Positions 55,308 to 62,658 of a DNA stretch of 64,000 nucleotides are shown here, piece by piece. The stretch's first letter is position 1. Each line of letters starts with the position of its first letter. The stretch is from positions 1 to 64,000 of the forward strand of contig JARXZD010000001.1 of assembly GCA_029893765.1 (NCBI GenBank), in the 5' to 3' direction. The DNA comes from Bacilli bacterium PM5-9 (lineage in GTDB: Bacteria > Bacillota_I > Bacilli_A > JAJDGJ01). The notes beneath the pieces are model-generated. The model worked only from the letters and a program-made list of their open reading frames with translations. It was not told the origin of the DNA and searched no databases. The translations under genes and the position numbers were made by a program.

Positions 55308-55781
55308 ATGAAAAAAGGACGTATATTTGCAATTGTACTAATTATTATATTAGCTATTGCTTGTGCATTTGTTTTCTACAATCAAAATAATAATGTAAAA
55401 GCTAATTGTTTTGATACCAAACAAGAACTTGATAAGGATAATGAAATTAATAATATTATTAATGATTATACTTTAGAAAATAAGTTAGATTTATTTTTCT
55501 ATAATTCAAATACTTATAAAGATAATTTTGAAACAAAATCTTTTATAAAGTGGTTTGAAGAAGATGATATAACACAAACAACAGATTATATTACTAGAGT
55601 TATTTTAATTCATGGTAATAAAGAGCTTGATGAACAAGTTATTCGTTTTAAAGTTGATATGAATAATGAAGTAATTGACTACACTCATATTTTAGGATTA
55701 CAAGACGAAGTAATTGATACGAGTATTGATAAAAAGTATTATGATAATTTTAAAAATAATAATTGCGACATTCAAAAATAA
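55308..55781 (+). CDS. Unknown membrane-anchored protein
   Basis: The 157-aa protein has one N-terminal hydrophobic helix (about residues 5-24) and an acidic, Asn-rich extracytoplasmic domain of about 130 residues with two cysteines, which could form a disulfide. I do not recognise the family. A cysteine in the hydrophobic stretch does not make a good lipobox. ATG 55305 and ATG 55308 are both possible, with GTGAGGG upstream. It follows cdr after about 20 bases and ends at a bidirectional terminator. Confidence 0.65.
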   Translation: MKKGRIFAIVLIIILAIACAFVFYNQNNNVKANCFDTKQELDKDNEINNIINDYTLENKLDLFFYNSNTYKDNFETKSFIKWFEEDDITQTTDYITRVILIHGNKELDEQVIRFKVDMNNEVIDYTHILGLQDEVIDTSIDKKYYDNFKNNNCDIQK

Positions 55782-55796
55782 TTAAATTAATATAAT

Positions 55797-55831
55797 AAAA
55801 ACCCCATTAGTTTTTAAAACTTTTGGGGTTT
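55797..55831. terminator. Bidirectional terminator
   Basis: AAAACCCC pairs with GGGGTTT, with an inner AGTTTT/AAAACT stem. A and T tracts flank both sides, between convergent genes. Confidence 0.75.
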
Positions 55832-55834
55832 AAT

Positions 55835-56344
55835 TTACTTTTCTTTTTGTAACACATTAATTATTTCACCAATATATGAAGTATGATAATCTTTGTATGG
55901 ATAATTATTTTCGATAGTTTCATCGTACATAAAGGAACTTTCTACCATGTTTTGTACGTATAATTTTTTACAAATTAAAACTAATTTTGCCTCGTTAAAA
56001 TAGGGAATATTATTACTATTTATTAGTGTTAGTGAGCTTTTTGAAATTTTGTCTTCATTTTTTCCTGAAACAGTTCCAAGATAAGTTAAATCTTCACGAA
56101 ATTCTTTGTCAAAAAATGAAACTGTAAAGTAATCAGAATTATCAACAAACTCTTTTGTATATCTTGAAGGTCTAATAAATACTTGTGCGACAGGTTTATG
56201 CCACATAATTCCAACAAACCCCCAAGAAGCAGTCATTGTATTCGCTTTATTATTATAACTTGCACTAACTAATGCCCAATCATCATGAAATAATTTAAAA
56301 ATATTTTCATTGATTTCATTTGGGCTAACTTCTCTAAATGTCAT
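55835..56344 (-). CDS. Flavin reductase-family FMN-binding protein
   Basis: Split-barrel flavin reductase-like protein of 169 aa. Seen are MTFREVSPNEINENIFKLFHDDWALVSA, the TASWGFVGIMWHKP FMN-binding region, VFIRPSRYTKEF and DYFTVSFFDKEFREDLTYLG, typical of FMN-binding reductases in anaerobes. I choose ATG 56344 with AAGGAG at the proper distance; GTG 56353 would add three residues. The partner oxygenase or electron acceptor is unknown. Confidence 0.86.
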   Translation of the reverse strand: MTFREVSPNEINENIFKLFHDDWALVSASYNNKANTMTASWGFVGIMWHKPVAQVFIRPSRYTKEFVDNSDYFTVSFFDKEFREDLTYLGTVSGKNEDKISKSSLTLINSNNIPYFNEAKLVLICKKLYVQNMVESSFMYDETIENNYPYKDYHTSYIGEIINVLQKEK

Positions 56345-56365
56345 TGATATCACTCCTTTGATTTT

Positions 56366-56374
56366 ATTATAACA
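56366..56374 (-). promoter_or_regulatory. Extended -10 promoter for the flavin reductase gene
   Basis: On the minus strand TGTTATAAT lies about 22 bases before the start codon at 56344. Confidence 0.5.
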
Positions 56375-56430
56375 TTACTTTTATAAAAAAAACTATTTTT
56401 ATGAAAATTATATACTATCATTTTTAGATA

Positions 56431-56439
56431 TGGTATAAT
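56431..56439 (+). promoter_or_regulatory. Upstream extended -10 promoter of the Lys-rich membrane protein gene
   Basis: TGGTATAAT (TG-N-TATAAT). It is one of two candidate promoters in tandem before the gene at 56530. Confidence 0.45.
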
Positions 56440-56498
56440 TTAACATGTATATTTGCAAGAAAACTACACTGATTAGACATTTTTAAGTGTTATGAGTG

Positions 56499-56507
56499 TG
56501 TTATAAT
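56499..56507 (+). promoter_or_regulatory. Downstream extended -10 promoter of the Lys-rich membrane protein gene
   Basis: TGTTATAAT lies 22 bases before ATG 56530, close enough for a very short leader. Confidence 0.5.
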
Positions 56508-56529
56508 TTTTAAGAGTGAGGTGCATAGG

Positions 56530-57384
56530 ATGGCAACAGAAAGACCACAAAAAAAATCAACTAATTCGCAAACCATCATAAAAAATAAAAGAGATGCGAA
56601 AAGTAGTTTGATTGGAAAAGTTAATTCTGAAGATAATAAAAAAACTATTCCAAATGAAAAAACAAAAACTTCGCTTGCTGATAAAGTAAATAAATCTGAA
56701 GCAAGTAGACCAGAAGTAAAAAAAGTTGAAACGCCTAAAAATAATGCTTCTTCAAATGTTAAGAAGAAGGTAGAAACAAATAAAAAAGAAAATAAAAGTA
56801 AAAAGAAAAGACAAGGTAAATTCTATAATTCATTTTTCTTTAAATTATCATTTATTGGTAGAATGATGTTAGTTATTATGATTGTTGGTGTTTTAATTCT
56901 AAGTGTATTAGGAGTTAATGCATTAATGCATAAAGGTAAAGTTGTTTTAGGAAGTAGACAAGAACCTGTGCTTGTTATTAGCAATGATGATGTTTCTAAG
57001 GTTAAAAGTGCTGTTGAGAGTGCTGTAAGTGGAGCTGATAAGATTTCGGTTGATTATGCTGCTTATCGTTTAGTTATAGTTGCTGATTTAAATGATTCAT
57101 CTACTGTTAATGATGGAAAAGATGCTAATAAGAAAATCTATAATGCTGTTAATAGTGTTTTACCAATTAGTAAGTATTTTGATAGTAAAGATAAATTAAA
57201 TAATGATTTATATATTTATTCATCAGATACTGTTCCAACTAATTATGAAACTAATTCTAAATATATCTATCAAACTTATAAAAACTCAAAGATGCCTAAA
57301 CCATATTCATATAATTTATTAAAACCTCGTGATAAAAAATCTGCAAAAGAAGTTTTGGAAACGATGGAGAAAGCCGGAAAATAG
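56530..57384 (+). CDS. Unknown protein with Lys-rich cytoplasmic tail and one membrane helix
   Basis: The 284-aa protein begins with about 100 residues of low-complexity sequence rich in Lys, Asn and Ser with KKVE-type repeats. One membrane helix follows (about 109-134, IGRMMLVIMIVGVLILSVLG), then a 150-residue outside domain. I do not recognise the family. The N terminus is predicted to stay inside, and its high positive charge could bind nucleic acid or phospholipid. ATG 56530 is chosen with GTGAGGTG upstream; GTG 56521 is possible. A terminator hairpin overlaps the stop codon. Confidence 0.7.
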   Translation: MATERPQKKSTNSQTIIKNKRDAKSSLIGKVNSEDNKKTIPNEKTKTSLADKVNKSEASRPEVKKVETPKNNASSNVKKKVETNKKENKSKKKRQGKFYNSFFFKLSFIGRMMLVIMIVGVLILSVLGVNALMHKGKVVLGSRQEPVLVISNDDVSKVKSAVESAVSGADKISVDYAAYRLVIVADLNDSSTVNDGKDANKKIYNAVNSVLPISKYFDSKDKLNNDLYIYSSDTVPTNYETNSKYIYQTYKNSKMPKPYSYNLLKPRDKKSAKEVLETMEKAGK

Positions 57385-57399
57385 TATCTGGCTTTTTTT
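57370..57399 (+). terminator. Intrinsic terminator overlapping the stop codon
   Basis: 8-bp stem 57370-57377 with 57388-57395 (one G-T pair) and a T tract to 57399. The next gene starts only six bases later. Confidence 0.8.
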
Positions 57400-57404
57400 A
57401 AACT

Positions 57405-58745
57405 ATGAAAAATAAAATATTTGAATCTAAAGTAGTTGATTATACTCATGATGGCAAAGGAATAATAAAATATGATGGTTATCCTTTATTTGTTAAAGGA
57501 ACTATTATTGGTGAAATGGTTGAGACAAAGATTGTTAAGTGGAAAAAGAAGTATGGTTTTGGTAGAGCTTTATCAATAAAAGAGAAGAGTTTAGAAAGAG
57601 TAGTACCTTTATGTTTGGATTATAAACTTTGTGGTGGTTGTCAAATTCAGCATATGTCTTATAATGAACAAATTAGTTTTAAAAAGAAAAAAATAACTAA
57701 TGCGTTTGCTAAACAAAAAATTAATTTTGATTATATTAATATTATTGAAAATGAGAATCAATTTAATTATCGTAATAAATTATCTATTCCTTTAGGTGTT
57801 GCTGATGAAATTTATGCTGGGCTGTATCAGGAAAATAGTAATAATATTATCAAGATAAATGATTGTTTAATTCAAAGTGAATCAATAAACAGTGCTTTAA
57901 AAGATATTGTTAAATTATTAAATGAATATCAGATTAGTATTTATGATAAAAGTAATAATAAGGGTTATTTAAGACAACTTGTTATTAGAGAAGCTATATC
58001 TAGTGGTGATTTATTGATTGGTTTTGTGATAAATAGTAAAAAATATAATGGTGAGTTAGACAATGTTATTGAAAAAATGAAATGTATTAGTAATATAAAA
58101 AGTATTGTTGTAAATTTTAATTGCGAAAAAAATAATGTTATTTTAGGTAAAAAAAGTCAAGTTGTTTATGGTGATGGCTATATAATTGATAATGTTAATG
58201 GTAAGTCTTTTAGAATATCACTTACTTCTTTTTATCAAGTTAATACTATTCAAATGAACAATTTATATAACAAAGCTATAGAAATGGCACAATTGAATTG
58301 TAATGATATTGTCTTTGATGCTTATTGTGGTGTTGGAACAATTAGTATTTATTTAGCTAGTAATGTCAAAAAGGTTGTTGGTGTTGATATTGTTGAATCT
58401 TCAATTAGAGATGCTAATATAAATATGGAATTAAATAAAATTAGTAATATTGAGTTTATTTGTAATGATGTTGGTGTTTTTATGAAAAAACAAACTAATA
58501 ATTTTGATTGTGTATTTCTTGATCCACCTAGAAAGGGTTGTTCACAAGAATTTTTAGAAGATTTAATTAATATTAATCCAAATAAAGTTGTATATATTTC
58601 GTGTGATGTTGCAACTCAGGCTAGGGATATTAGATATCTAATTGATAATGGATATAGTATTAGTGAACAGTGTGCTGTTGATATGTTTTCTCAAACACAT
58701 CATGTTGAAAATATTATTTTATTGACTAAAGTACATTGTAAATAG
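57405..58745 (+). CDS. rlmD: 23S rRNA (uracil-5-)-methyltransferase, RlmD/TrmA family (copy 1)
   Basis: SAM-dependent RNA m5U methyltransferase with an N-terminal TRAM domain (1-60) and a [4Fe-4S] site: cysteines in PLCLDYKLCGGCQ and a later NDCLIQ. The catalytic part has VFDAYCGVGTISIYLA, FLDPPRKGCS and YISCDVATQ, the last containing the nucleophilic cysteine. At 446 aa it fits the RlmCD-type enzymes of Firmicutes. There is no recognisable ribosome binding site, because the ATG lies directly after a terminator T tract. A second paralogue lies at 61014. Confidence 0.88.
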   Translation: MKNKIFESKVVDYTHDGKGIIKYDGYPLFVKGTIIGEMVETKIVKWKKKYGFGRALSIKEKSLERVVPLCLDYKLCGGCQIQHMSYNEQISFKKKKITNAFAKQKINFDYINIIENENQFNYRNKLSIPLGVADEIYAGLYQENSNNIIKINDCLIQSESINSALKDIVKLLNEYQISIYDKSNNKGYLRQLVIREAISSGDLLIGFVINSKKYNGELDNVIEKMKCISNIKSIVVNFNCEKNNVILGKKSQVVYGDGYIIDNVNGKSFRISLTSFYQVNTIQMNNLYNKAIEMAQLNCNDIVFDAYCGVGTISIYLASNVKKVVGVDIVESSIRDANINMELNKISNIEFICNDVGVFMKKQTNNFDCVFLDPPRKGCSQEFLEDLININPNKVVYISCDVATQARDIRYLIDNGYSISEQCAVDMFSQTHHVENIILLTKVHCK

Positions 58746-58784
58746 TTTTAAAATCAATATATATAATACAGGAGTGTGAAAATA

Positions 58785-59042
58785 ATGGAAGATTTAAAAA
58801 AATTAATTAATATAGGACCTGAAATAGCAAAGCAACTCAATGAAGTAGGAATTAAAAGTGAAAAACAATTAAAGGAAGTTGGCTCTAAAAAGGCATGGCT
58901 GAAAATACAAGAAATTGATGAATCTGCATGCTATAATCGCTTATTAGGTTTAGAAGGGGCAATTCAAAATGTAAAGAAAGTTTTTTTGAGTGATGAAGTA
59001 AAAACAGATTTGAAGGATTTTTATAATAATCATAAAAAATAA
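58785..59042 (+). CDS. TfoX C-terminal domain-like protein
   Basis: The 85-aa protein consists only of a TfoX C-terminal-type helical domain, with KLINIGPEIAKQLNEVGIKSEKQLKEVGSKKAWLKI and LLGLEGAIQ. This helix-hairpin-helix-like module is found with TfoX N-terminal domains in competence regulators of Proteobacteria and as single small proteins in Firmicutes, where its role is unknown. ATG 58785 with GGAG at 58771-58774 is chosen; GTG 58776 would overlap the ribosome site. Confidence 0.85.
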   Translation: MEDLKKLINIGPEIAKQLNEVGIKSEKQLKEVGSKKAWLKIQEIDESACYNRLLGLEGAIQNVKKVFLSDEVKTDLKDFYNNHKK

Positions 59043-59067
59043 TTTATTTTGAAAGAAGTTGTTTGTA

Positions 59068-59841
59068 ATGAATGAAACAGCATTAATTACTGGTGCTTCT
59101 AATGGTATCGGTTATGAATTATCTTTAATTATGGCAAGTGAAAACTATAATTTAGTTCTTGTTGCAAGAAGTGAGGATAAGTTAAATGAATTAAAGAAAC
59201 TATTGGAAAATAATTATAATATTAAAGTAAAAGTTATAGCAAAAGATTTATCTAATCAAAATGCTCCCTTAGAAATTTATGAGCAGTTAAAAGAGGATAA
59301 TTGTAAAATTGATATTCTTGTTAATAATGCCGGTTTTGGAGATCATGGTGCTTTTTATAATACAGATTGGAATAAGCAAAATGAAATGATTAATCTTAAT
59401 ATTTTGAGTCTAACTTATTTAACAAGATTATTATTACCAAGTATGATTGAAAGAAAAAGTGGCAAAATTTTAAACTTAGCTTCAATTGCATCTTTTCAAC
59501 CAGGTCCATATATGTCAGTTTATTATGCTAGCAAATCGTATGTGCTATCGTTTAGTGAAGCCTTAGCATGTGAATTAGCTAATAGTGAAGTTAGTGTTAG
59601 TGCAGTTTGTCCTGGACCAACAAAAACTAATTTTGCTGATGCTGCTGGAGAAGGCACAAAAAAATTATTTTCATTAATGAAAAATGATACTGCAAAAGAT
59701 GTTGCTAGATTTAGTTATAATAGTATGATGAAAAATAAAGTTGTTGCAGTATATGGTATGAAAAATAAGATGCTTATTTTTTGTGAAAGGTTTTTACCAA
59801 GAAAACTCATTAGAAATATTGTAGCAAGGTTACAAAAATAA
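59068..59841 (+). CDS. Short-chain dehydrogenase/reductase
   Basis: The 257-aa SDR has the cofactor loop TGASNGIGYEL, LVARSEDKL (an Arg in the second strand favours NADPH), NNAGFGDHG and the active-site YYASKSYVL with Ser in NLASIAS. It belongs to the DltE/YdfG-like subgroup with a C-terminal hydrophobic helix. The substrate is unknown. I choose ATG 59068; a TTG at 59059 is in frame. A terminator follows at 59869. Confidence 0.87.
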   Translation: MNETALITGASNGIGYELSLIMASENYNLVLVARSEDKLNELKKLLENNYNIKVKVIAKDLSNQNAPLEIYEQLKEDNCKIDILVNNAGFGDHGAFYNTDWNKQNEMINLNILSLTYLTRLLLPSMIERKSGKILNLASIASFQPGPYMSVYYASKSYVLSFSEALACELANSEVSVSAVCPGPTKTNFADAAGEGTKKLFSLMKNDTAKDVARFSYNSMMKNKVVAVYGMKNKMLIFCERFLPRKLIRNIVARLQK

Positions 59842-59868
59842 AAGGACATTATTATAAGTATATAAGTG

Positions 59869-59917
59869 ACTTTTTCATTCGTATATAATATAAATTTTAC
59901 GAAAGAAAAAGTTTTTT
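59869..59917 (+). terminator. Intrinsic terminator after the SDR gene
   Basis: 15-bp stem with one mismatch (59869-59883 with 59898-59912) and a T tract to 59917. Confidence 0.85.
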
Positions 59918-59948
59918 GATAGAGTGATAAAAAATTATTACTAGCTAA

Positions 59949-59966
59949 AATTGTTTTACGACAATT
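59949..59966. promoter_or_regulatory. Inverted repeat before the AraC-type regulator
   Basis: AATTGT-N6-ACAATT is a perfect 6-bp dyad about 90 bases before the AraC-type gene. It could be an operator, but no binding protein can be named from sequence. Confidence 0.35.
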
Positions 59967-60054
59967 AATATTTAAAGACAAAATTAAGCATAAAAAATCG
60001 GGTAAAATAATCTACGAAATAGTAAAATTATGATATCAGTAAGGGGGATGTAAA

Positions 60055-60912
60055 ATGAAATGGATTGATGCAATAAGTGAAGCAGTAACGTTTATTGAAG
60101 AAAATATTACAGAAGATATTAATGTAGAAAAAATTGCGAATCATATCAATATTTCACCATTTTATTTTCAGAAAGGTTTTACAATGTTATGTGGATTTAC
60201 AATAAATGAGTATATTAGAAATAGACGTTTAGCTTTAGCTGGTGATGAACTTATTTCAAGTGATATTAAAATTATTGAACTTGCTTTAAAATATGGTTAT
60301 GAATCACCAGATAGCTTTACTAAATCATTCACACGTTTTCATAAAAGCACACCTTCTGCTGTAAGAAAGAATGGTGCAACAATTAAATCATTTGTACCAC
60401 TTTCAATAAAATTTACTTTAAATGGAGGTTTTAGTATGGATTACAAAATTATTGAAAAGAAAGAGTTTAAGGTTATTGGATTAGAGAAAACATTTAAGTA
60501 TGATGATGCAATGAGTGTAGTTCCGCAATTTTGGCAAGAATTTTATGAAAAAGGGTATAATAATAAAATAACATCTATGTATGGAATTAATACTGATGAG
60601 ACAATGCAGGGAAATGAGTTTTCTTATATGATTGCTGATGAATATAATGAGCAAATTGAGTTAGATGATAATTTAACTATTAAAACAATTCCTAGTTTTA
60701 CTTGGGCCATATTTAGTTGTAAAGGTCCAATGCCATTTAAGTTACAAGAGACAAATAGAAAAATTTTCTCTGAATGGTTACCAAATGCTAAAGATTATGA
60801 AATTGCAGCTGGTTATTGTATAGAAATGTATAGCGATCCAGCTAATTTTAAAGATGGTACTAATGATGAAGAGTATTATAGTGAAATTTGGATTCCTATC
60901 ATTAAAAAATAA
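60055..60912 (+). CDS. AraC-family regulator with GyrI-like effector-binding domain
   Basis: Residues 1-105 carry two AraC-type helix-turn-helix units (INVEKIANHINISPFYFQKGF and the IIELALKYGYESPDSFTKSF segment). Residues about 126-285 are a GyrI-like ligand-binding domain of the SOUL/Rob type, beginning MDYKIIEKKEFKVIG. Such proteins often sense drugs or hydrophobic compounds. The 285-aa length is typical. GGGGG precedes the ATG. The target genes are not apparent; it appears monocistronic between two terminators. Confidence 0.92.
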   Translation: MKWIDAISEAVTFIEENITEDINVEKIANHINISPFYFQKGFTMLCGFTINEYIRNRRLALAGDELISSDIKIIELALKYGYESPDSFTKSFTRFHKSTPSAVRKNGATIKSFVPLSIKFTLNGGFSMDYKIIEKKEFKVIGLEKTFKYDDAMSVVPQFWQEFYEKGYNNKITSMYGINTDETMQGNEFSYMIADEYNEQIELDDNLTIKTIPSFTWAIFSCKGPMPFKLQETNRKIFSEWLPNAKDYEIAAGYCIEMYSDPANFKDGTNDEEYYSEIWIPIIKK

Positions 60913-60918
60913 TTTTTT

Positions 60919-60951
60919 ATATCTTCACTATGTTTAGTGAGGATATTTTTT
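60919..60951 (+). terminator. Intrinsic terminator after the AraC-type gene
   Basis: 12-bp stem 60919-60930 with 60935-60946 (one G-T pair), loop TGTT, and T tract. Confidence 0.9.
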
Positions 60952-60966
60952 ATTTTAGTGCTATTG

Positions 60967-60975
60967 TGATATAAT
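60967..60975 (+). promoter_or_regulatory. Extended -10 promoter for the second RNA methyltransferase
   Basis: TGATATAAT (TG-N-TATAAT), about 39 bases before ATG 61014. Confidence 0.6.
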
Positions 60976-61013
60976 AATTAAGTTAAATAAAAAAAAGGAA
61001 TAGGTGTAGGTTG

Positions 61014-62336
61014 ATGAAAAATATTGAGATTGAGATAAAAAAATTGGGTATAAATGGTGAGGGAATAGGATACTATAATAATACTGTTGTATTTATTCCA
61101 AATGCATTACCTAATGAATTAGTAATTGTTGATGAATTAATTAAAAATAAAGGTTACTATACAGCAAATGTTAAAAAAATTGTAAAAAAGAGTAAGGATA
61201 GGGTTAAACCAAAATGTCCAATTTATGAAAAATGCCAAGTTTGTAGCATTATGCCTTTAAAATATGATGAACAAATACAAGCAAAAAAACAATATTTATT
61301 TGATAGTATAAATAAATATGCGAAAACAAAGATAAAGATAGATAATGTAGTTAAAGCAAAGGAACAATTTAATTATCGTAATAGTATTAAATTACCTTTA
61401 TTTAACTTTCAAGATAAATTAGCTATTGGTATTCATTTTAGAGATACTAATCATTATGTTCAATTAAAAGATTGCCTTGTTCAAGATAAAAAAATTAATA
61501 AGACTGTTAATAATGTTTTAAGTATTTTAGATAAATATCGCTATCGTGCATATGATCGTAAAACAAAATTGGGCATAAGATTTTTGTTAGTTAGAGCGTT
61601 TGCTGATGAAGTTATGATTACATTTGTCGTTGGTAAAAACACTAAAATTGTTGATGAAGCAATTGAAGAAATTATGAGTATTGATGAAGTTAAATCAATT
61701 AATCAAACAACTAATACTAAATCAAGTAATGAAATTATAGTTGAACCAATTAAAAATATCGAAGGAAAGAAAAGCATAAATGTTCCTTTTAATGGTTTTG
61801 ATTTTAAATTATCACCTGAATCATTTATTCAATTAAATATAGATCAAGCTATTAATCTATATGATATTATTAAGGAATATTTAGGAGATAAGAATAAATT
61901 AATTCTTGATTTATACTGTGGAGTTGGTTCTATTGCTTGTTATGTAAATGAATGTTCTGATAGTATAATTGGAATTGAGATAAATCGTATGGCAATTAAT
62001 AATGCTAAAGAAAATGCTAAAAAGCATCGTTTAGATAATATTAAATTTGTTTGCGGTGATGTTGAAGAAAAAATAAAAACATATGCAAAAAATAAAGATG
62101 TAGATGCTATAATAGTTGACCCACCTCGTGTTGGTCTATCTGATTATACAATAGAATCAATTATTAAATCTAAAACTAAAAAACTTATTTATGTTAGTTG
62201 TAATCCATCATCGCTTGGTAAGGATTTAAGTGTTTTACTAGATTATTACGAAATAAAAAGTGTTTCTTTAGTTGATATGTTTCCTAATACTATGCACGTT
62301 GAGGCGGTGGTATTGATGTCAAGGTTAGAGAAGTAA
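61014..62336 (+). CDS. 23S rRNA (uracil-5-)-methyltransferase, RlmD/TrmA family (copy 2)
   Basis: Second TrmA/RlmD-family m5U methyltransferase, 440 aa. It has a TRAM-like start (KNIEIEIKKLGINGEGIGYY) and the [4Fe-4S] cysteines in PKCPIYEKCQVC and KDCLVQ. The catalytic motifs are LILDLYCGVGSIACYV, IIVDPPRVGLS and YVSCNPSSL with the nucleophile cysteine. It differs enough from copy 1 to suggest a separate target, perhaps the two activities (U747 and U1939) that one enzyme performs in Bacillus. ATG 61014 is chosen over TTG 61011. Confidence 0.87.
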   Translation: MKNIEIEIKKLGINGEGIGYYNNTVVFIPNALPNELVIVDELIKNKGYYTANVKKIVKKSKDRVKPKCPIYEKCQVCSIMPLKYDEQIQAKKQYLFDSINKYAKTKIKIDNVVKAKEQFNYRNSIKLPLFNFQDKLAIGIHFRDTNHYVQLKDCLVQDKKINKTVNNVLSILDKYRYRAYDRKTKLGIRFLLVRAFADEVMITFVVGKNTKIVDEAIEEIMSIDEVKSINQTTNTKSSNEIIVEPIKNIEGKKSINVPFNGFDFKLSPESFIQLNIDQAINLYDIIKEYLGDKNKLILDLYCGVGSIACYVNECSDSIIGIEINRMAINNAKENAKKHRLDNIKFVCGDVEEKIKTYAKNKDVDAIIVDPPRVGLSDYTIESIIKSKTKKLIYVSCNPSSLGKDLSVLLDYYEIKSVSLVDMFPNTMHVEAVVLMSRLEK

Positions 62337-62361
62337 GCGTGTAATAATATAAGCAAATAAA

Positions 62362-62416
62362 GGCTTTCCGTGATTTGAGGTCTGGTAATAAGCCGGAAGG
62401 ATAATCACGGATTTTT
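62362..62416 (+). terminator. Structured element, possibly a terminator with alternative hairpins
   Basis: CCGTGATT (62368-62375) pairs with AATCACGG (62403-62410), followed by ATTTTT. Overlapping CTTTCCG (62364-62370) can instead pair with CGGAAGG (62394-62400). The loop is long for a simple terminator. Confidence 0.45.
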
Positions 62417-62482
62417 GCTTTAAGGGAAGTTATCCAAGATTGGTGAATTTGAAAAGTCATCGGTCAATACGGTTATTGAGTT

Positions 62483-62534
62483 GGTGAGTTGATAAGATGG
62501 TTAGCAAAATAATGGTGAGTTGACAAGATGGCTA
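62483..62534 (+). repeat. Two imperfect 21-base direct repeats
   Basis: GGTGAGTTGATAAGATGGTTA (62483-62503) recurs at 62514-62534 with two C-for-T changes, 31 bases apart start to start. A weaker partial copy, GGTGAATTTGAAAAG, lies near 62441. Confidence 0.7.
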
Positions 62535-62601
62535 TTGTAGCAAGCTTTATAGGTACTAAGTGTATACCAAACAAAACTAATAAATTTTATCTAAAAGATC
62601 A

Positions 62602-62630
62602 TTGCTAATTGTAGCGCAGTGCGCTATAAT
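62602..62630 (+). promoter_or_regulatory. Promoter of the HhaI-like methyltransferase
   Basis: TTGCTA at 62602-62607, exactly 17 bases, then TATAAT at 62625-62630. The spacer is unusually G+C-rich for a promoter here because it contains the GCGC palindrome. Confidence 0.75.
62613..62625. promoter_or_regulatory. Palindrome with two GCGC sites in the promoter spacer
   Basis: AGCGCAGTGCGCT is a perfect 6+1+6 palindrome. It ends on the first base of the -10. Each arm contains GCGC, the predicted target of the downstream methyltransferase, so it is a likely operator or methylation-sensitive switch. Confidence 0.7.
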
Positions 62631-62658
62631 TATAGAAAGTGTAAACGAGGTGACTATG

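Larger units (their letters stand above)
62337..62600. other. Noncoding boundary tract between core genes and the methyltransferase island
   Basis: No gene is seen in these 264 bases. The base composition is richer in G and C than the surrounding core genes. The tract holds competing hairpins at 62362-62416 and a pair of imperfect 21-base direct repeats at 62483-62534. I see no transposase, integrase or clear attachment site. It marks the edge of what looks like acquired DNA. Confidence 0.6.

Noticed and set aside
55308-55400. Lipoprotein signal in the membrane-anchored protein
   Set aside because: The residues before the cysteine (L-A-I-A) do not fit a good lipobox, and the hydrophobic stretch continues past the cysteine like a membrane anchor.
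62483-62534. CRISPR array
   Set aside because: There are only two imperfect copies 10 bases apart end to start, with no array, leader or cas genes.
62337-62655. Insertion sequence remnant
   Set aside because: No transposase fragment and no terminal inverted repeats were found; only hairpins and short direct repeats are visible.
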